Assembly (NCBI GenBank): GCA_025267735.1
Contig: CM046307.1
Span: 34,153,231-34,217,230 of the forward strand
Direction: 5' to 3'
DNA: 64,000 bases
DNA from: Mactra quadrangularis
Taxonomy: Eukaryota > Mollusca > Bivalvia > Venerida > Mactridae
Shown here: piece after piece, positions 11,701-20,786 of the stretch
How the letters are laid out: each line of letters starts with the position of its first letter
Numbering within the stretch: the stretch's first letter is position 1
Made by a program: the position numbers and the translations under genes
The notes under the pieces: generated by a model
Databases searched by the model: none
What the model was told of the DNA's origin: nothing
The model's input: the letters and a program-made list of their open reading frames with translations, nothing else

Positions 11701-13391
11701 GTTAGATGACTGTACTACTGATTTTAACAAATGGTAGACATTCTTGTTTCAGTTTAATATGTACATTATTACAATAGATATGACAATATGCCAGAGTGCA
11801 ACATAAGAGAAGGATAAATCCCCATTCAGATAGTGCCCAACTTCATATCAGGATATTTATTTGGCAGTGGCTAGATTTATGGCACTGTAACTCTAGACCC
11901 AGGTTCTAGAGTGACGGAAGACTTTGAAGACGACAACATTGATATAACTCCCCGTATCTTAAACATTCAGTAAGTTTATTAGTGATATCCAAAATGGCCT
12001 CTGTAATAACAACAGGATATGTCACGTAGGTAAATATTTGTTTGTTTTTTGGCAGTGGCTAGAGTTACCGTACCATAACTCTAGACCCAGAGTCGACATA
12101 ACCATATGGAATTGAACCCTTTCTCTGTTCCAAAAATCCTGAACTTTCACCCATGTGAATATTAACAAGTTTCCTGATGTTTTAAAGTTGAAACATATGC
12201 AAGTTCTTTGACTTCTGTAACTCTAGCCTACACTTGCAAGGGTTGTTTACAGTTATGAAACTTCCTTAACTCTAGACCCTGGGTCTAGAGATTCGGTACC
12301 GTAACTCTAGCCATTTACATTTTTTTTAGAAGTTAAGACAATTGATTCAAGGGAAAAGTTCAATTCAGGTGGTGTCTAAGATCATCTTACTAGTCTTCTA
12401 AGATAGAAATGACACATCAATCATTGATCATGTAGTCATTTTATATTGTATCTAGATGAGGACCAACCTAACAGGTGTGGTTTAATTAAGAAGACCGATA
12501 TCCGCAGACATAACAGTAGTCCTAAATATAAGACCCTACGTATGTTTTTTATCATTTGGACATTTCTCTGTTACGTAGGGTCTTAACGGATAGCTTCAAA
12601 AACGCATAGCAAAAATTTTAGTGTACAGACATCGAATCAGGTCTGAACGTTCTACTCGTTTTAATTCGAAAAATTTGCAATAAAACGATACACCAATGGA
12701 AAGATACACATGATAGAAGTGAAATTATTTCAAATTCTAACCTTAGACAGTCAAATAATCCATTTAAACTCCTTAATTGACGAGTACTTTCAGTTTGTCA
12801 CAATAACCATGCAATAATAGCCAAAGCAATCCGAATTCAAATTGGGTCATGTGATTTGTAAGAATTGATTTTGAACGAAATTTTTAAGGTATGCTATTGA
12901 ACGCAAGAACGACAACTCTGGAAAAAAATTTGTTCAACTGAAGCGACACTTTATTTACCGGCAAGAATTCAGTTCAAAATGGCGGCGAACGGCGACAACC
13001 ATGGATAGCAGTGAAAGTAATTAGTGTTTCTGTAAGCGAAAAACCTGATTATTATCATTTGATTTATGGAAAGAATAAAAGTAAACTTTTATCTATCATT
13101 TGGTGCTAAATTGACCCACATTCATTTACTTTTTGAAAAAAATATTTTGCTATGCGTTTTTGAAGCGATCCGTTAAGACCCTACATAACAGAAAAACGTC
13201 CGTATGATAAAATAGTTATGTAGGGTCTTATATTTAGGACTAACATAACGGTGACTATGAAACTAATACCAACCCTTCGCATCACAGTCTACACAGTATT
13301 TATTATCGTCATCTTTCAATAAGTTAGATAAAACGGCCTGAAACTTTTCTTGCTGGGCCTTTTGTTTTTCTTTTTCAGATCTTGTAGTCAT
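2652..13391 (-). CDS. SMAP: SMAP-type ArfGAP gene (exons 1-3, partial)
   Basis: Orthologue of vertebrate SMAP1/SMAP2 (stromal membrane-associated proteins), GTPase-activating proteins for Arf GTPases acting in endocytosis and trafficking at endosomes and the trans-Golgi. Three exons give 112 codons covering the N-terminal ArfGAP zinc finger: CVDC, 16 residues, CIRC, then IHRNLG with the arginine finger, and an LP-x-x-YRRPQ segment. Exon phases (1, 0, 2) join without a break. The start at 13391 is chosen because MTTRS aligns with the family start, although the frame stays open upstream to an ATG at 13487. The clathrin-binding and C-terminal parts lie left of the window. Introns 1-3 are full of transposons. 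SMAP1 versus SMAP2 cannot be decided; an invertebrate probably has a single copy. Confidence 0.93.
3012..5213. mobile_element. possible degraded hAT with Harbinger nested inside
   Basis: A CAGGGATG-type hAT end is seen at 3012 and an inverted CATCCCTG at 5213, both followed inward by a short ATTCC word and ACTTGTC-like subterminal repeats. I could not find matching 8-bp flanks (AATAGAGT versus ACAATATT), so these may be ends of two different copies. Nothing coding between them. Confidence 0.3.
3161..4038. mobile_element. PIF/Harbinger-like element with TAA duplication
   Basis: 878 bp with inverted ends GGGCCCGTTTCATC and GATGAAACAGGCCC-like, flanked by TAA on both sides (3158-3160 and 4039-4041), the typical PIF/Harbinger target. 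Subterminal sequence carries several TCGCCA/TGGCGA words. A 73-codon minus-strand frame (3881-3660) with a charged tryptophan-containing segment could be a relic of the Myb-like second gene of this superfamily, but I cannot support that. Probably non-autonomous. Confidence 0.7.
4042..5520. other. non-coding intronic stretch (SMAP intron 2)
   Basis: AT-rich. Apart from the hAT-like end near 5213 I see no exon or defined element. Confidence 0.4.
5527..5930 (+). repeat. fragment of a hAT-related interior repeat
   Basis: Starts with GGGTCTCGCTAGGGGGCGAC and includes the words AATCCAGATAAGAGTTGTG, GTCGGTCACAC and AACACGCTTGATAACATTC. These also occur at 46339-46520 and 55270-55445, and in part inverted at 11236-11300. 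A truncated copy without a visible second end. Confidence 0.6.
6739..8275. mobile_element. non-autonomous hAT inserted in the mariner
   Basis: 1537 bp with ends AGGGTCCAAATTTAA and TTAAATTTGGACCCTG, flanked by an 8-bp duplication ACTCTACC (6731-6738 and 8276-8283). It interrupts the mariner transposase frame. Subterminal regions carry many short TACTCGC/GCGAGT and TTTGCCAGTGG words that could be transposase-binding repeats. No hAT transposase is visible. The interior from about 7055 to 7440 recurs at 50910-51330. Confidence 0.78.
8260..8466 (-). pseudogene. mariner transposase, N-terminal fragment
   Basis: About 60 residues resembling the first helix-turn-helix of mariner transposases: a [12 protein letters not shown] helix, an SRT-x-VF-x-W-x-K-x-F motif and an EGR tail. 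It begins with ATG at 8466 and is cut at residue 66 by the hAT insertion; the catalytic DD34D domain is not found intact. Inactive. Confidence 0.75.
8497..10481 (+). mobile_element. Helentron-like element with ~160-bp minisatellite
   Basis: Begins TAGCTCGACTTTACG and ends with a 6-bp-stem hairpin (GCTGTC-TCCTCT-GACAGC, 10458-10475) followed by TCTTGT. A subterminal inverted repeat GCTCGACTT (8499) / AAGTCGAGC (10447) sits inside the ends. Between them are about six tandem units (markers CAACCACATCTC near 8656, 8840, 9003, 10103, 10264 and 10417). A TT context and no target duplication fit a Helentron-associated element. A hAT is inserted at 9022-9959. Confidence 0.68.
9022..9959. mobile_element. 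non-autonomous hAT inside the Helentron-like element
   Basis: 938 bp with TIRs CAGGGATGGGGCCAATTA and AATTGACCCCATCCCTG. A perfect 8-bp duplication CATGTGAC (9014-9021 and 9960-9967) falls in the minisatellite. The interior is dominated by AATTAATT words near both ends. No transposase. This is the third nesting level: mariner, then Helentron-like, then hAT. Confidence 0.85.
10893..11232 (+). pseudogene. LINE reverse transcriptase C-terminal remnant
   Basis: A broken frame reading [16 protein letters not shown], then [13 protein letters not shown], then after a stop and frame change [14 protein letters not shown] and SIERVH, which is the order seen downstream of the catalytic core in non-LTR reverse transcriptases. 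At least one in-frame stop and one frameshift. Lies in SMAP intron 2 between the mariner and exon 2. Confidence 0.7.
11236..11413 (-). repeat. hAT end fragment, 24 bp from a SMAP splice donor
   Basis: On the minus strand it starts CAGGGTTTCCCCTGCAATTC, a hAT-type terminus, and runs into the shared interior that includes CTCTTATCTGGATT inverted. The same end type is seen at 46203. The second end is missing. Confidence 0.6.
11438..11571 (-). CDS. SMAP: SMAP exon 2
   Basis: 134-bp exon encoding [17 protein letters not shown], then [20 protein letters not shown] and TWTPEQIA: the core of the ArfGAP zinc finger with the second CxxC and the arginine finger. Acceptor TTTTTCAG, donor GTAATC; phase 1 in, phase 0 out. 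Confidence 0.95.
11572..12507. repeat. palindromic CTCTAGACCC repeat region in SMAP intron 1
   Basis: From about 11865 to 12325 the motif TAACTCTAGACCC and its complement GGGTCTAGAG recur at least four times, with GGCAGTGGCTAGA words at the left (11863, 12052) and CTCTAGCCA at the right (12308). The arrangement suggests a foldback or TIR element, but I could not fix boundaries or a target duplication. The rest is featureless. Confidence 0.4.
12517..13242. mobile_element. long-TIR element with 9-bp duplication (MULE-like)
   Basis: 726 bp. Inverted arms of about 105 bp start TAGTCCTAAATATAAGACCC and each contains its own smaller inverted repeat (GACCCTACGTA / TACGTAGGGTC), so each arm can fold alone. 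Flanks ACATAACAG (12508-12516) and ACATAACGG (13243-13251) are a 9-bp duplication with one mismatch. No coding capacity. Located in SMAP intron 1. Confidence 0.72.
13274..13391 (-). CDS. SMAP: SMAP exon 1
   Basis: Encodes [18 protein letters not shown] and [10 protein letters not shown], ending in phase 1 at a GTTGGT donor. It holds the first CxxC of the ArfGAP finger. The upstream in-frame extension to 13487 (Arg/Lys-rich) is more likely 5' leader than protein, because family members begin at the MxTRS position. Confidence 0.92.
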
Positions 13392-14436
13392 TTTAGTCGA
13401 TTTTAATTGTTTGTTTCTTTCTGTCACTCCTCTCTTCCTGTGTGATGACAAGTAACCGAATAACCGACGGAAGCTGATCAAATTCATGCGCTAGGCATTC
13501 AAGAATATTTCATAAAAGGTAGCTTTTCATTTTGTTTTTCTGAAAAAAAATAGCAAAAAAAATAAATTTATCTGTTATTAATCAAATCCACATGCTTGTA
13601 TGATCATACAAGAATTCTCGACAAATTGATCGAACTATTTTTATAAAATCTGCGGTTAAAGATCGTTAAATATTCTTCTTGGGTGACAAACCATCAAATT
13701 TGGACAGGTGTATTCCACGGACCCACCTATGTTTTTTTTTTAAGAAAATGGAACGATTATATGGACCCACCCCTTAACTTTCTTAATAATGAATATATTT
13801 CTAAGATGAAGGTATCGTTGGAAAGCTAAGACAATGCACTTTTGAAAAATGTAAACAAAATAAAAATCTGACGGCAAATATGTATATTAAACAGGGCCGG
13901 ATCCAGAAGGGTCGTAAGTGGGGGCACAGGGGGTGGGTATAGAAATTTTCACATATCAAAGGTGCAAGTCTGAGCACTTTAAAATGCTCTTATTAAACAA
14001 ATTGAATGAAGTAAAACTATGTTAATTATCCTTTTTTCTGTAGAAAAGAGATACAATGCGTAACAATTCAGAGTCACGTGATTGATTAGCTTTTTATAAA
14101 TATTCATAAATAAAGAAATGCATTCATGTGAGTTAGATCACTTGGCCTGGTACAGAGGAGTCGTTATTGGGGAGTACGGTTGGGGTGGGTACGGGAGGGG
14201 TATCCCCTCCCGAAGATGTGGGAAAATTTTGAATTTTTGCATGTCAAAGGTGTAAATCTGAGCACTTTTGAACACACTTTAAAAGGATAAAATGAAGCTA
14301 AAATATGGTAAATTATCATTACATTTTAAGCACTTTTGGGTACTTCCTAGGAAATATTGAGCGCTATAATTGAGGTATCTTTCATGCATGTGCCCGTTTT
14401 GTTCGTTTAGATTTAATTTGTTGGCTTGTAAAATCC
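13392..14436. other. SMAP 5' leader and upstream region
   Basis: The probable 5' UTR and promoter of SMAP lie from about 13392 to 13700 on the minus strand; no TATA box is convincing. At 13893-14250 two related stretches (GGGCCGGATCCAG..., and a repeat of AAAGGTG-x-AA-x-TCTGAGCACTTT at about 13959 and 14246) look like decayed hAT ends. Confidence 0.35.
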
Positions 14437-14473
14437 CATTCTCGTACCCCGAAGTTTTCAAGGAACGAGAATG
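14437..14473. mobile_element. 37-bp palindromic MITE, CATTCTCG family
   Basis: Begins CATTCTCGT and ends ACGAGAATG, with TAAAATCC on both sides (two extra bases at the right). The ends match those of the 81-bp palindrome at 50414-50494. A second, shorter member of the same tiny family. Confidence 0.5.
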
Positions 14474-15212
14474 GATAAAATCCTAATTTACAAAAAAAAG
14501 CAGCAATTTCATCATGTAAATGCCGAGAATTTATAATAAATACACTTGGTAACTTGTATAAAATCACCGAATGCAATGAGAAAATTCTCCGATTTAACAT
14601 CCAAAAAAGCCGGTTTATGATACGTTTTTTTTTAAATAAGAGGCTTAGTTTATTGTGTTGAAATTCAGCGTTGTTGTGAGTTTTTCGGACGTTTTCAGTG
14701 GATTTACAAGAATGGTTGTTGAGACGATCCAAAACGTGAAAATCCTTCGAAGAATCACATTTTTTGATTCCTTTGGAAAAATCATTAGGAATACAAGTAT
14801 TTTAAATACGTAAGATGATATAAAATAAAAGCAACGATTTAAAAATTAACGAAACACAAGCCTATTAATGTATGATTGGATGAAAAAAATGTTTAACCAC
14901 TGATTAATTTTGTCTTCTTTTTCGTTAGAAAACTTGTTGTAGGGTAGGTCACTCTTGAAGTTACTTGAAAGTTTAATTCATTAACCTATATTTTAAAAAA
15001 AAAAAAAAAAAAAAAACATAAATCTCTCGTTTTTTCCGATTTTAACTAACTCATTAACATTTAATTAACTCATTTTAATGACAAACATTCATTCGACTAT
15101 ACTGGGCTTTTCTCAGTCTTTTACTTGATATGAAAAACGCCGATGTCCTCCATAAATACTGTTTAGGCTCGGTCACTTTTTAAAAGTTATTCGGAATTTT
15201 AATACCATAGAA
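14474..15212. other. non-coding, with poly-A tract
   Basis: Holds a 22-nt A run (14995-15016) and a short segment at 15105-15165 related to 17225-17285 on the other side of the LINE. No gene recognised; the 116-codon minus-strand frame at 14382-14732 has no recognisable motif. Confidence 0.35.
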
Positions 15213-17162
15213 AATAATAATAATAATAACGACTTTATTTATTGTGGATAACATATTTAGTGTAAACCAATTTTCAATATGGTCCACACAGACATTTACA
15301 ATGTACATACATAATAACAATAATAGAGAAACGATAGTATTAAACATACTGAACATTTACATGCAAATTGAAGTTCAAATATATAAACATACAAGAGAGG
15401 TAATTAAGTATCTTATTATGAGAAATGTCATGAAATATGTGAACTTATTATTTCATTTGAAATGACAATTATTACTATGTTCTTACATGTATTTTGAGAA
15501 TTGATAAACATTTGTATACCAATGTGGTGCACTAGTTAGATATGGAGTTAAATATAATTACATATATACAAACATATTTTAGTAATAATAAAAGCAAACA
15601 ACAAAACAACAACATATATTTACATAGCACTACCAGAGTACTTCCACCTTAGATAGTTAGTCTTAAACTTACTTAGAGAGTCTGACTGATGAACATTTAA
15701 AGGAATAGAATTCTAAATCACAGGACCAGAATAACTAAGGGATTTACGAAAAAATTCGAGCTTAGCGTTTGGGACAGGAATTATCTCTTGGTCATTAGAT
15801 CTTAGAGTATGGCCATGTTTGGGGTTTTGAGAGTGGAACATAGGGTTCAGATACTCTGGACCACTATCATTCAGGGATTTAAACAATAATATTGCTTTTT
15901 TGTACATAATTCTATCTGAGAAAAGCATCCATTTAAGCTCCTTAAAAAGGTCAGCTGAGGGAGTTGTTAAATCTTGATCCAAAATAATTCTTGCTGCTCT
16001 TTTTTTAAATTTGATAACAGTATCTAAAAGTTCAGTACTGCAGTTTCCCCAAATAGTGCAACAGTAGTCTAGATGGGGTAGAATATAAGCATTGAAAAAT
16101 AATTTACGGGAATGAATATTAAGAAAAGTCTTAATACGTAGTAGAAGATATAAGTTCATATTACATACTTTAAGTGTTTTTTCAACTTGGGACTTCCAGT
16201 TAAGATTATGGTCAACGTTTACCCCTAAAAAATTTTCAGTAGAAGAGTACATCAAATTTTGGTCTTTCATTTGTAAAGGATTAGTATTTGTGTGAGTTAA
16301 AACTCTATTATTATTTGCAGATGTGGATATGAACATTGCTTTAGTTTTCGACACGTTTGGTAACACTGAATTTTGTTCACACCATTTAGAAACAATATCA
16401 ATATTTGTTTGAAGATTACTATGTACTTCGCTAAGTGTTTTACCTTTTGCAGACAAAGTTGTATCATCAGCAAACATATCAACATTAGAGTGTTGTATAT
16501 GTAGGGGTAAATCATTTATATATAAAATGAACAGTATTGGTCCAAGTACTGAGCCTTGGGGTACGCCAGCTGTTATTTCTTGGGCATCAGATAGGCTTCC
16601 TGATATACATACTTTCTGGGTGCGATTTGATAAGTATGACTTAAACCACTCAACTGTGGAATCACTAAAGTGGTAGAGTTTAAGTTTACTTATAAATAGG
16701 GAATGATTTACAGGGTCAAAAGCTTTGGTCAAGTCTAGAAATATTGTTCCTACGTAGTTCTTGTCATTGATTGATGTAAGCCAATCATCTATTAATAGAG
16801 GTCAGTGCCGTCTCACATGAATGATTTGGTCGAAACCCGGATTGTTTTGGGTGAAAAAGTTTATTTTCTTCCAAAAATGTTTGCACATAATTTGCTACAT
16901 GTTTTTCAAAGATTTTGGATAAAACTGGCAAGACAGATATTGGCCTGTAGTTATTTTTTTCAGATTTTGAACCTTTCTTAAAGATAGGAGTAATTTTTGC
17001 TTCCTTAAATTTAGAGGGGAATTTACATTTTATGATGCTAAGATAAAGTACTTTAGTAAGGGGTTTTGCTATGACATTAGAACTAACTTTAAGTATTTTA
17101 GGACCAATATCATCTAGACCTGTAGACTTTGTGTCATCCAAAATCATCAGACGATCGTGCAT
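15213..17162 (-). mobile_element. 5'-truncated non-LTR retrotransposon (jockey/CR1-like)
   Basis: Minus-strand LINE with reverse transcriptase (17162 to 15627), a ~400-bp 3' UTR and a (TTA)n microsatellite tail at 15213-15235. The endonuclease and ORF1 are absent. A 3'-end fragment of the same family, same orientation and same tail, is at 51364-51445, which supports the 3' terminus. Confidence 0.8.
15627..17162 (-). pseudogene. LINE reverse transcriptase, frameshifted and stopped
   Basis: Reads TPIFKKGSKSEKNNYRPIS, then KIFEKHVANYVQ, FLDLTKAFDPVNH (motif A), GVPQGSVLGPILFILYINDL (motif B) and MFADDTTLSAKG (the FADD catalytic box), then thumb and C-terminal sequence ending LSKFKTNYLRWKYSGSAM. 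The catalytic aspartates are present. Two lesions kill it: a one-base frameshift near 16785-16800, before motif A, and a TAG in place of TGG at 15713-15715, about 30 codons before the natural stop. Few lesions in a long frame suggest fairly recent insertion. Confidence 0.85.
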
Positions 17163-17419
17163 GTTTTCGAAATTAACTAAGTTCGAGTGTCATAGTAGTG
17201 ACGTATAAAATGCACTTGACTAGCTGTCCTCGTCTTTTCTCTGTCTAACTTGCTATGAAAACGCCGACGATTTCCACTTGTAAATAAGATTACAGAGTGC
17301 ACAATAACCAAATTTAGGCCTCGTAAGCTAGTTACCATGGTAATTTCACTGGTGACGGTCTTAAATAATCCCAGAAATGAAAATTAGACCGCCGCCATTT
17401 TGTGGTCACGTGGACCGCC
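17163..17419. other. non-coding spacer
   Basis: Contains 17225-17285, similar to 15105-15165 (shared words CTTTTCTC-x-GTCT and ATGAAAA-x-CGCCGA). No gene seen. Confidence 0.3.
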
Positions 17420-19044
17420 CGCCATTAAGGTACTGAAGATTCCTTCTGCAGCTATAATAGATAAGGTCTGTTGCACAGTATTTTCCAAATTTTTACGGCA
17501 TAAATTGAAATATAAAAACTGGAATGGTGAAAAAATTCTTTTGTATTATAAAGACTTAATGTTACGGGTGTGAGCCAAAAAATGTTCAAATATCACAAGA
17601 GGTTTAAGAGTTATATTAATTTTTAGTGTCGAAAAAAAATTTTGTGTGATGCGTAAGAATCAATTTTAACTTATTTTTCAAAATGCTACTTTTGGGACAA
17701 GGTAAACTTTAATAAAAATCTTATATCAACATTTTATAGAAAATTTCATGTTATAAAACATTGCTTATAACAATTTTGCAGTTAAAAGTGTTATTTTTTA
17801 TTTAAAGGAAATGAAAATGGTACGAGTGTAACGGTCTTATTAATTTTAGAAAACAATTCTTGTGATAATTAACATGATAAAATTTGTGTAACTGAGTGTT
17901 GATATCTTTCAATTATGACACAAGTACAAGTTTTCATGACTTTTTGTGGTATTGAGATAATGTTAAATTTGTTATTTCCATAATTTTCAAAAAAATAAGA
18001 GAGTCGAAAAAAGTGTCTTGCCGCCCGCCCCTCCAAAAAAGCTATTAATTCGGAAAATATAAAACCTGGGCGTATTGATCAATGAATGTATGTGACAATT
18101 TAGTAAATTAACCAAAATATAAAAAGTTCAATGAAAAATAGCAAAAAAAGAAAAGTTTGGTAACGTCCGACCTCCTGCTTAAAATTGCTATTTTCCAAAC
18201 TAAATATTCGACAGAACATGATGTATTTCAGTGAGATAACATCAGATAAACAAAAAAAGTTACTTGATTACATTTTTGAAGGAGTTAAATATAAACAATA
18301 GCCGTGATATTTGTCATAAATAGCTAATTTGATTAATAGCTAAATGCCGCTCAAAATGCTATGTATTCATTTTATACTTAATAAAAATCGGAACATCAAC
18401 AAAAATTCATTTTTTATGAAATCATAAGTTAAAATTGAGAAGCTATTTTAATCTGTCTGTGACCGTAAAATCACCAAAAAATTGTAGGATGTAAGATTAG
18501 GAAATTCAACCAGATTACCTCTTTTAACAATCTATCGCAAGGTGAAGTTGACAATTGAACATAATTATATAGAATGTTGAGCATCTTGAAATTAATTCTG
18601 ATTTTTTTCTTCTGATTGATCTGTATATTATTATAAGTTCTATTTCAACTATAATTATGTCTAAGTCAATAAAATAATAAAAAACAAATACATTGAAAAC
18701 AAAAATCGCCAAACTTTCGTTAAAGTGTCATCTATTTTCATTTTAATAAGACACCTAGCTGATGTATTTAGGATCAGACGGAAAATTTTGTCATTCAAAT
18801 ATTCAGTTTTTAATGTAGATGAGAACAGGTCACAAACAAAGCCTTCATCACTAATTTTGCAGATAACCTTTTATCATTATGTAATAAGCTAATCAACTGT
18901 CTGTCGGATCTGTATGATCTTATCTGTTAAATACATCAGTATAACACTAGGAGTCCAATCAAGGGACACTTAGAGTGATAATTATCAACAAAATATGTTA
19001 ACGTCTGCATTCCATATCGATTTTTCTTCAGTACCTTAATGGCG
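17420..19044. mobile_element. unclassified TIR element, perfect 20-bp inverted ends
   Basis: Ends CGCCATTAAGGTACTGAAGA (17420-17439) and its exact complement (19025-19044). Either the full 20-21 bp is the TIR, or the element proper is GGTACTGAAGA...TCTTCAGTACC inside duplicated TTAA targets (17425-17428, 19036-19039), as in piggyBac or Kolobok. The AT-rich 1.6-kb interior has no long frame, so it is non-autonomous. Confidence 0.6.
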
Positions 19045-20298
19045 GATTTGAAGAATAATCAGGGGAGATAACTTTGTCGGACTAAATTTCTGGGATTGTC
19101 TATACTGTTGAGGTATGTGTAATATAGACAATAAACATAGCAATTGGTATCTATATGTGTCTGTATAGAGGGACCATACACTTGCACGATCAATGATTTG
19201 AACGCTTGATTTGGCCCGATCTGGGTACCCTGAGATGCTTGAATGTATCAATTTAGATCATTATCTTTTTTAATAGCTCGGATGAATGATTTCATATTAA
19301 AATTAATCTAAAAGTCGAGTTGATATTGCTTTGATGGTGCCGATTTTGTGCCCTTTTCTCTGTATGAGAGTCAATATCTGTGGGGCCAGGTGGGGGGGGG
19401 CACGTGCCCCCTGTGCCCCCCGGTAAATCCGGGCCTGGGTAACCTATGTAAACGTCAATAACTTGAGAACTTTTTAAATGCTCTAATTCCAAAGTGAAAA
19501 TAGTAACGTGATCTGCAAAATACAAAAAAAACTCGTGTTTTGTCAAACATTTAATTGCCACAAAGATTTAAACATTTTAAAATATGTGAAATGTAATACC
19601 AGACCTACTAACACGTGGCGAAGGTTTCACAAATTACTGAATAAGTGCATCCAGACGTCCATTAAATAAGTGTGCAAACTTGAGCATATAGATATAAATG
19701 TATGTTAAAATTTATATTCATATAAGGAAATTTGCTTTAATTAATATATATGTGCTATAAGTTAGTCAGACTAAATTAGGTTCGGTAACATAAACCTTTT
19801 CTTAAAACACGCTTTATAGTGGTATTATGAAAGTTAGTCTGGATTTCACCTTTGGTTAGCCTATCATCACTATCGTTATCGGGTCAGGCAAAGCACAATA
19901 TTGACCGTGCCCTCAATTTATCCTATTTGTTACTAATATTAATAATGATATTGTTATCAGGAGCGCATGGATAAAGCTATCTGGCGCTTTCTACCTATTC
20001 GCTAATCAACGATTGGATACGACGAAGCGCATGTTTTGCAAGCTGAAAATGTTAGGACATTATCGTATCTAAAAGCTATCAAGATTCCCAATCTAGTTAG
20101 ATCTAGCTAGATCAATATCTAGTTCTAGATAGATCGAGAATCTTGATAACCTTTGGGTAACAGAATGACTTTAGGAGTTCTCTGTCAATGGTTTCACGAA
20201 GGCAGCATTCTTGGTCTTGCTATCTTGAGAGCCAAACTGTTGTATAGCTAGCAGAACTGTATTATTTAGGCTTATGCTTTTAGGCGTTAATTTCATCA
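19045..20298. other. mostly non-coding, with a hAT-like end
   Basis: A C/G-rich block at 19380-19436 reads, on the minus strand, CAGGCCCGGATTTACC followed by runs of G, a common hAT terminus; no partner end was found. At 20042-20002 (minus) a short frame follows a TTTTCAG acceptor and stops after 13 codons; it is a candidate last exon of the secreted-protein gene. Confidence 0.35.
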
Positions 20299-20547
20299 GC
20301 ATGATTACCTCAGTTGGTAGAGCATATCTACCTTCCAAGCATTAGGTCGCGGGTTCGAACCCCGGGCACAAAACTTTTCCTCCATTTATCACTCATAGAA
20401 GTTAAGTTGTATAGAAGGGCTTTTTATAAGAACCTGTCTAAATCGAGATTATAAAATTATATGCAGTGGTTACCTTAGTTACCGCACTCGACAAAGAGTC
20501 CTGGCTGCAGAAAGTCTAACCCTTCACGAAAATAATAAAAAAAACAA
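20299..20547 (+). mobile_element. tRNA-derived SINE
   Basis: tRNA-like head at 20299-20372 with A box TTACCTCAGTTGGTAGAGC and B box GGTTCGAACCCC, followed by a non-tRNA body and an A-rich tail near 20530-20547. The acceptor stem does not pair, so it is not a functional tRNA. A distantly related head and body (TAGAAGTT word) lies at 31530-31640. Confidence 0.55.
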
Positions 20548-20573
20548 CGACGATTTTCTCAGTGTTGATGTAA

Positions 20574-20783
20574 GGCCACAACAAGTTGATGATATGTTCT
20601 ATGGATTTTTGTAGAAAAAAAATGGGGCGAGCCAGCGAAGAAAAAAAAAACGTAATTCAGTTGCTTTATATAGGGGTTTGACCAAATTTTATGAGCGAGC
20701 GAGGAAATAATTTTTTTTTGTAAAAACAGTCAAAATTAAGGTGCGAGCGAATCCATAGAACATATGATCAATTTGTTGTGGCC
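20574..20783. mobile_element. Harbinger-type MITE
   Basis: 210 bp; ends GGCCACAACAAGTTGATG and CAATTTGTTGTGGCC, with inverted similarity continuing through ATATGTTCTATGGATT (about 35 bp). Flanked by TAA on both sides (20571-20573, 20784-20786). Its interior has GAGCGAGCGAG repeats. A lone right end of the same family is at 49482-49517. Confidence 0.75.
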
Positions 20784-20786
20784 TAA

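Noticed and set aside
13392..13487. Longer SMAP N-terminus starting at 13487
   Set aside because: The frame is open, but known family members start at the MxTRS position; the extension is more likely 5' leader.
14382..14732. 116-codon minus-strand open frame upstream of SMAP
   Set aside because: No motif, contains the tiny CATTCTCG palindrome and lysine/asparagine runs expected by chance in AT-rich sequence.
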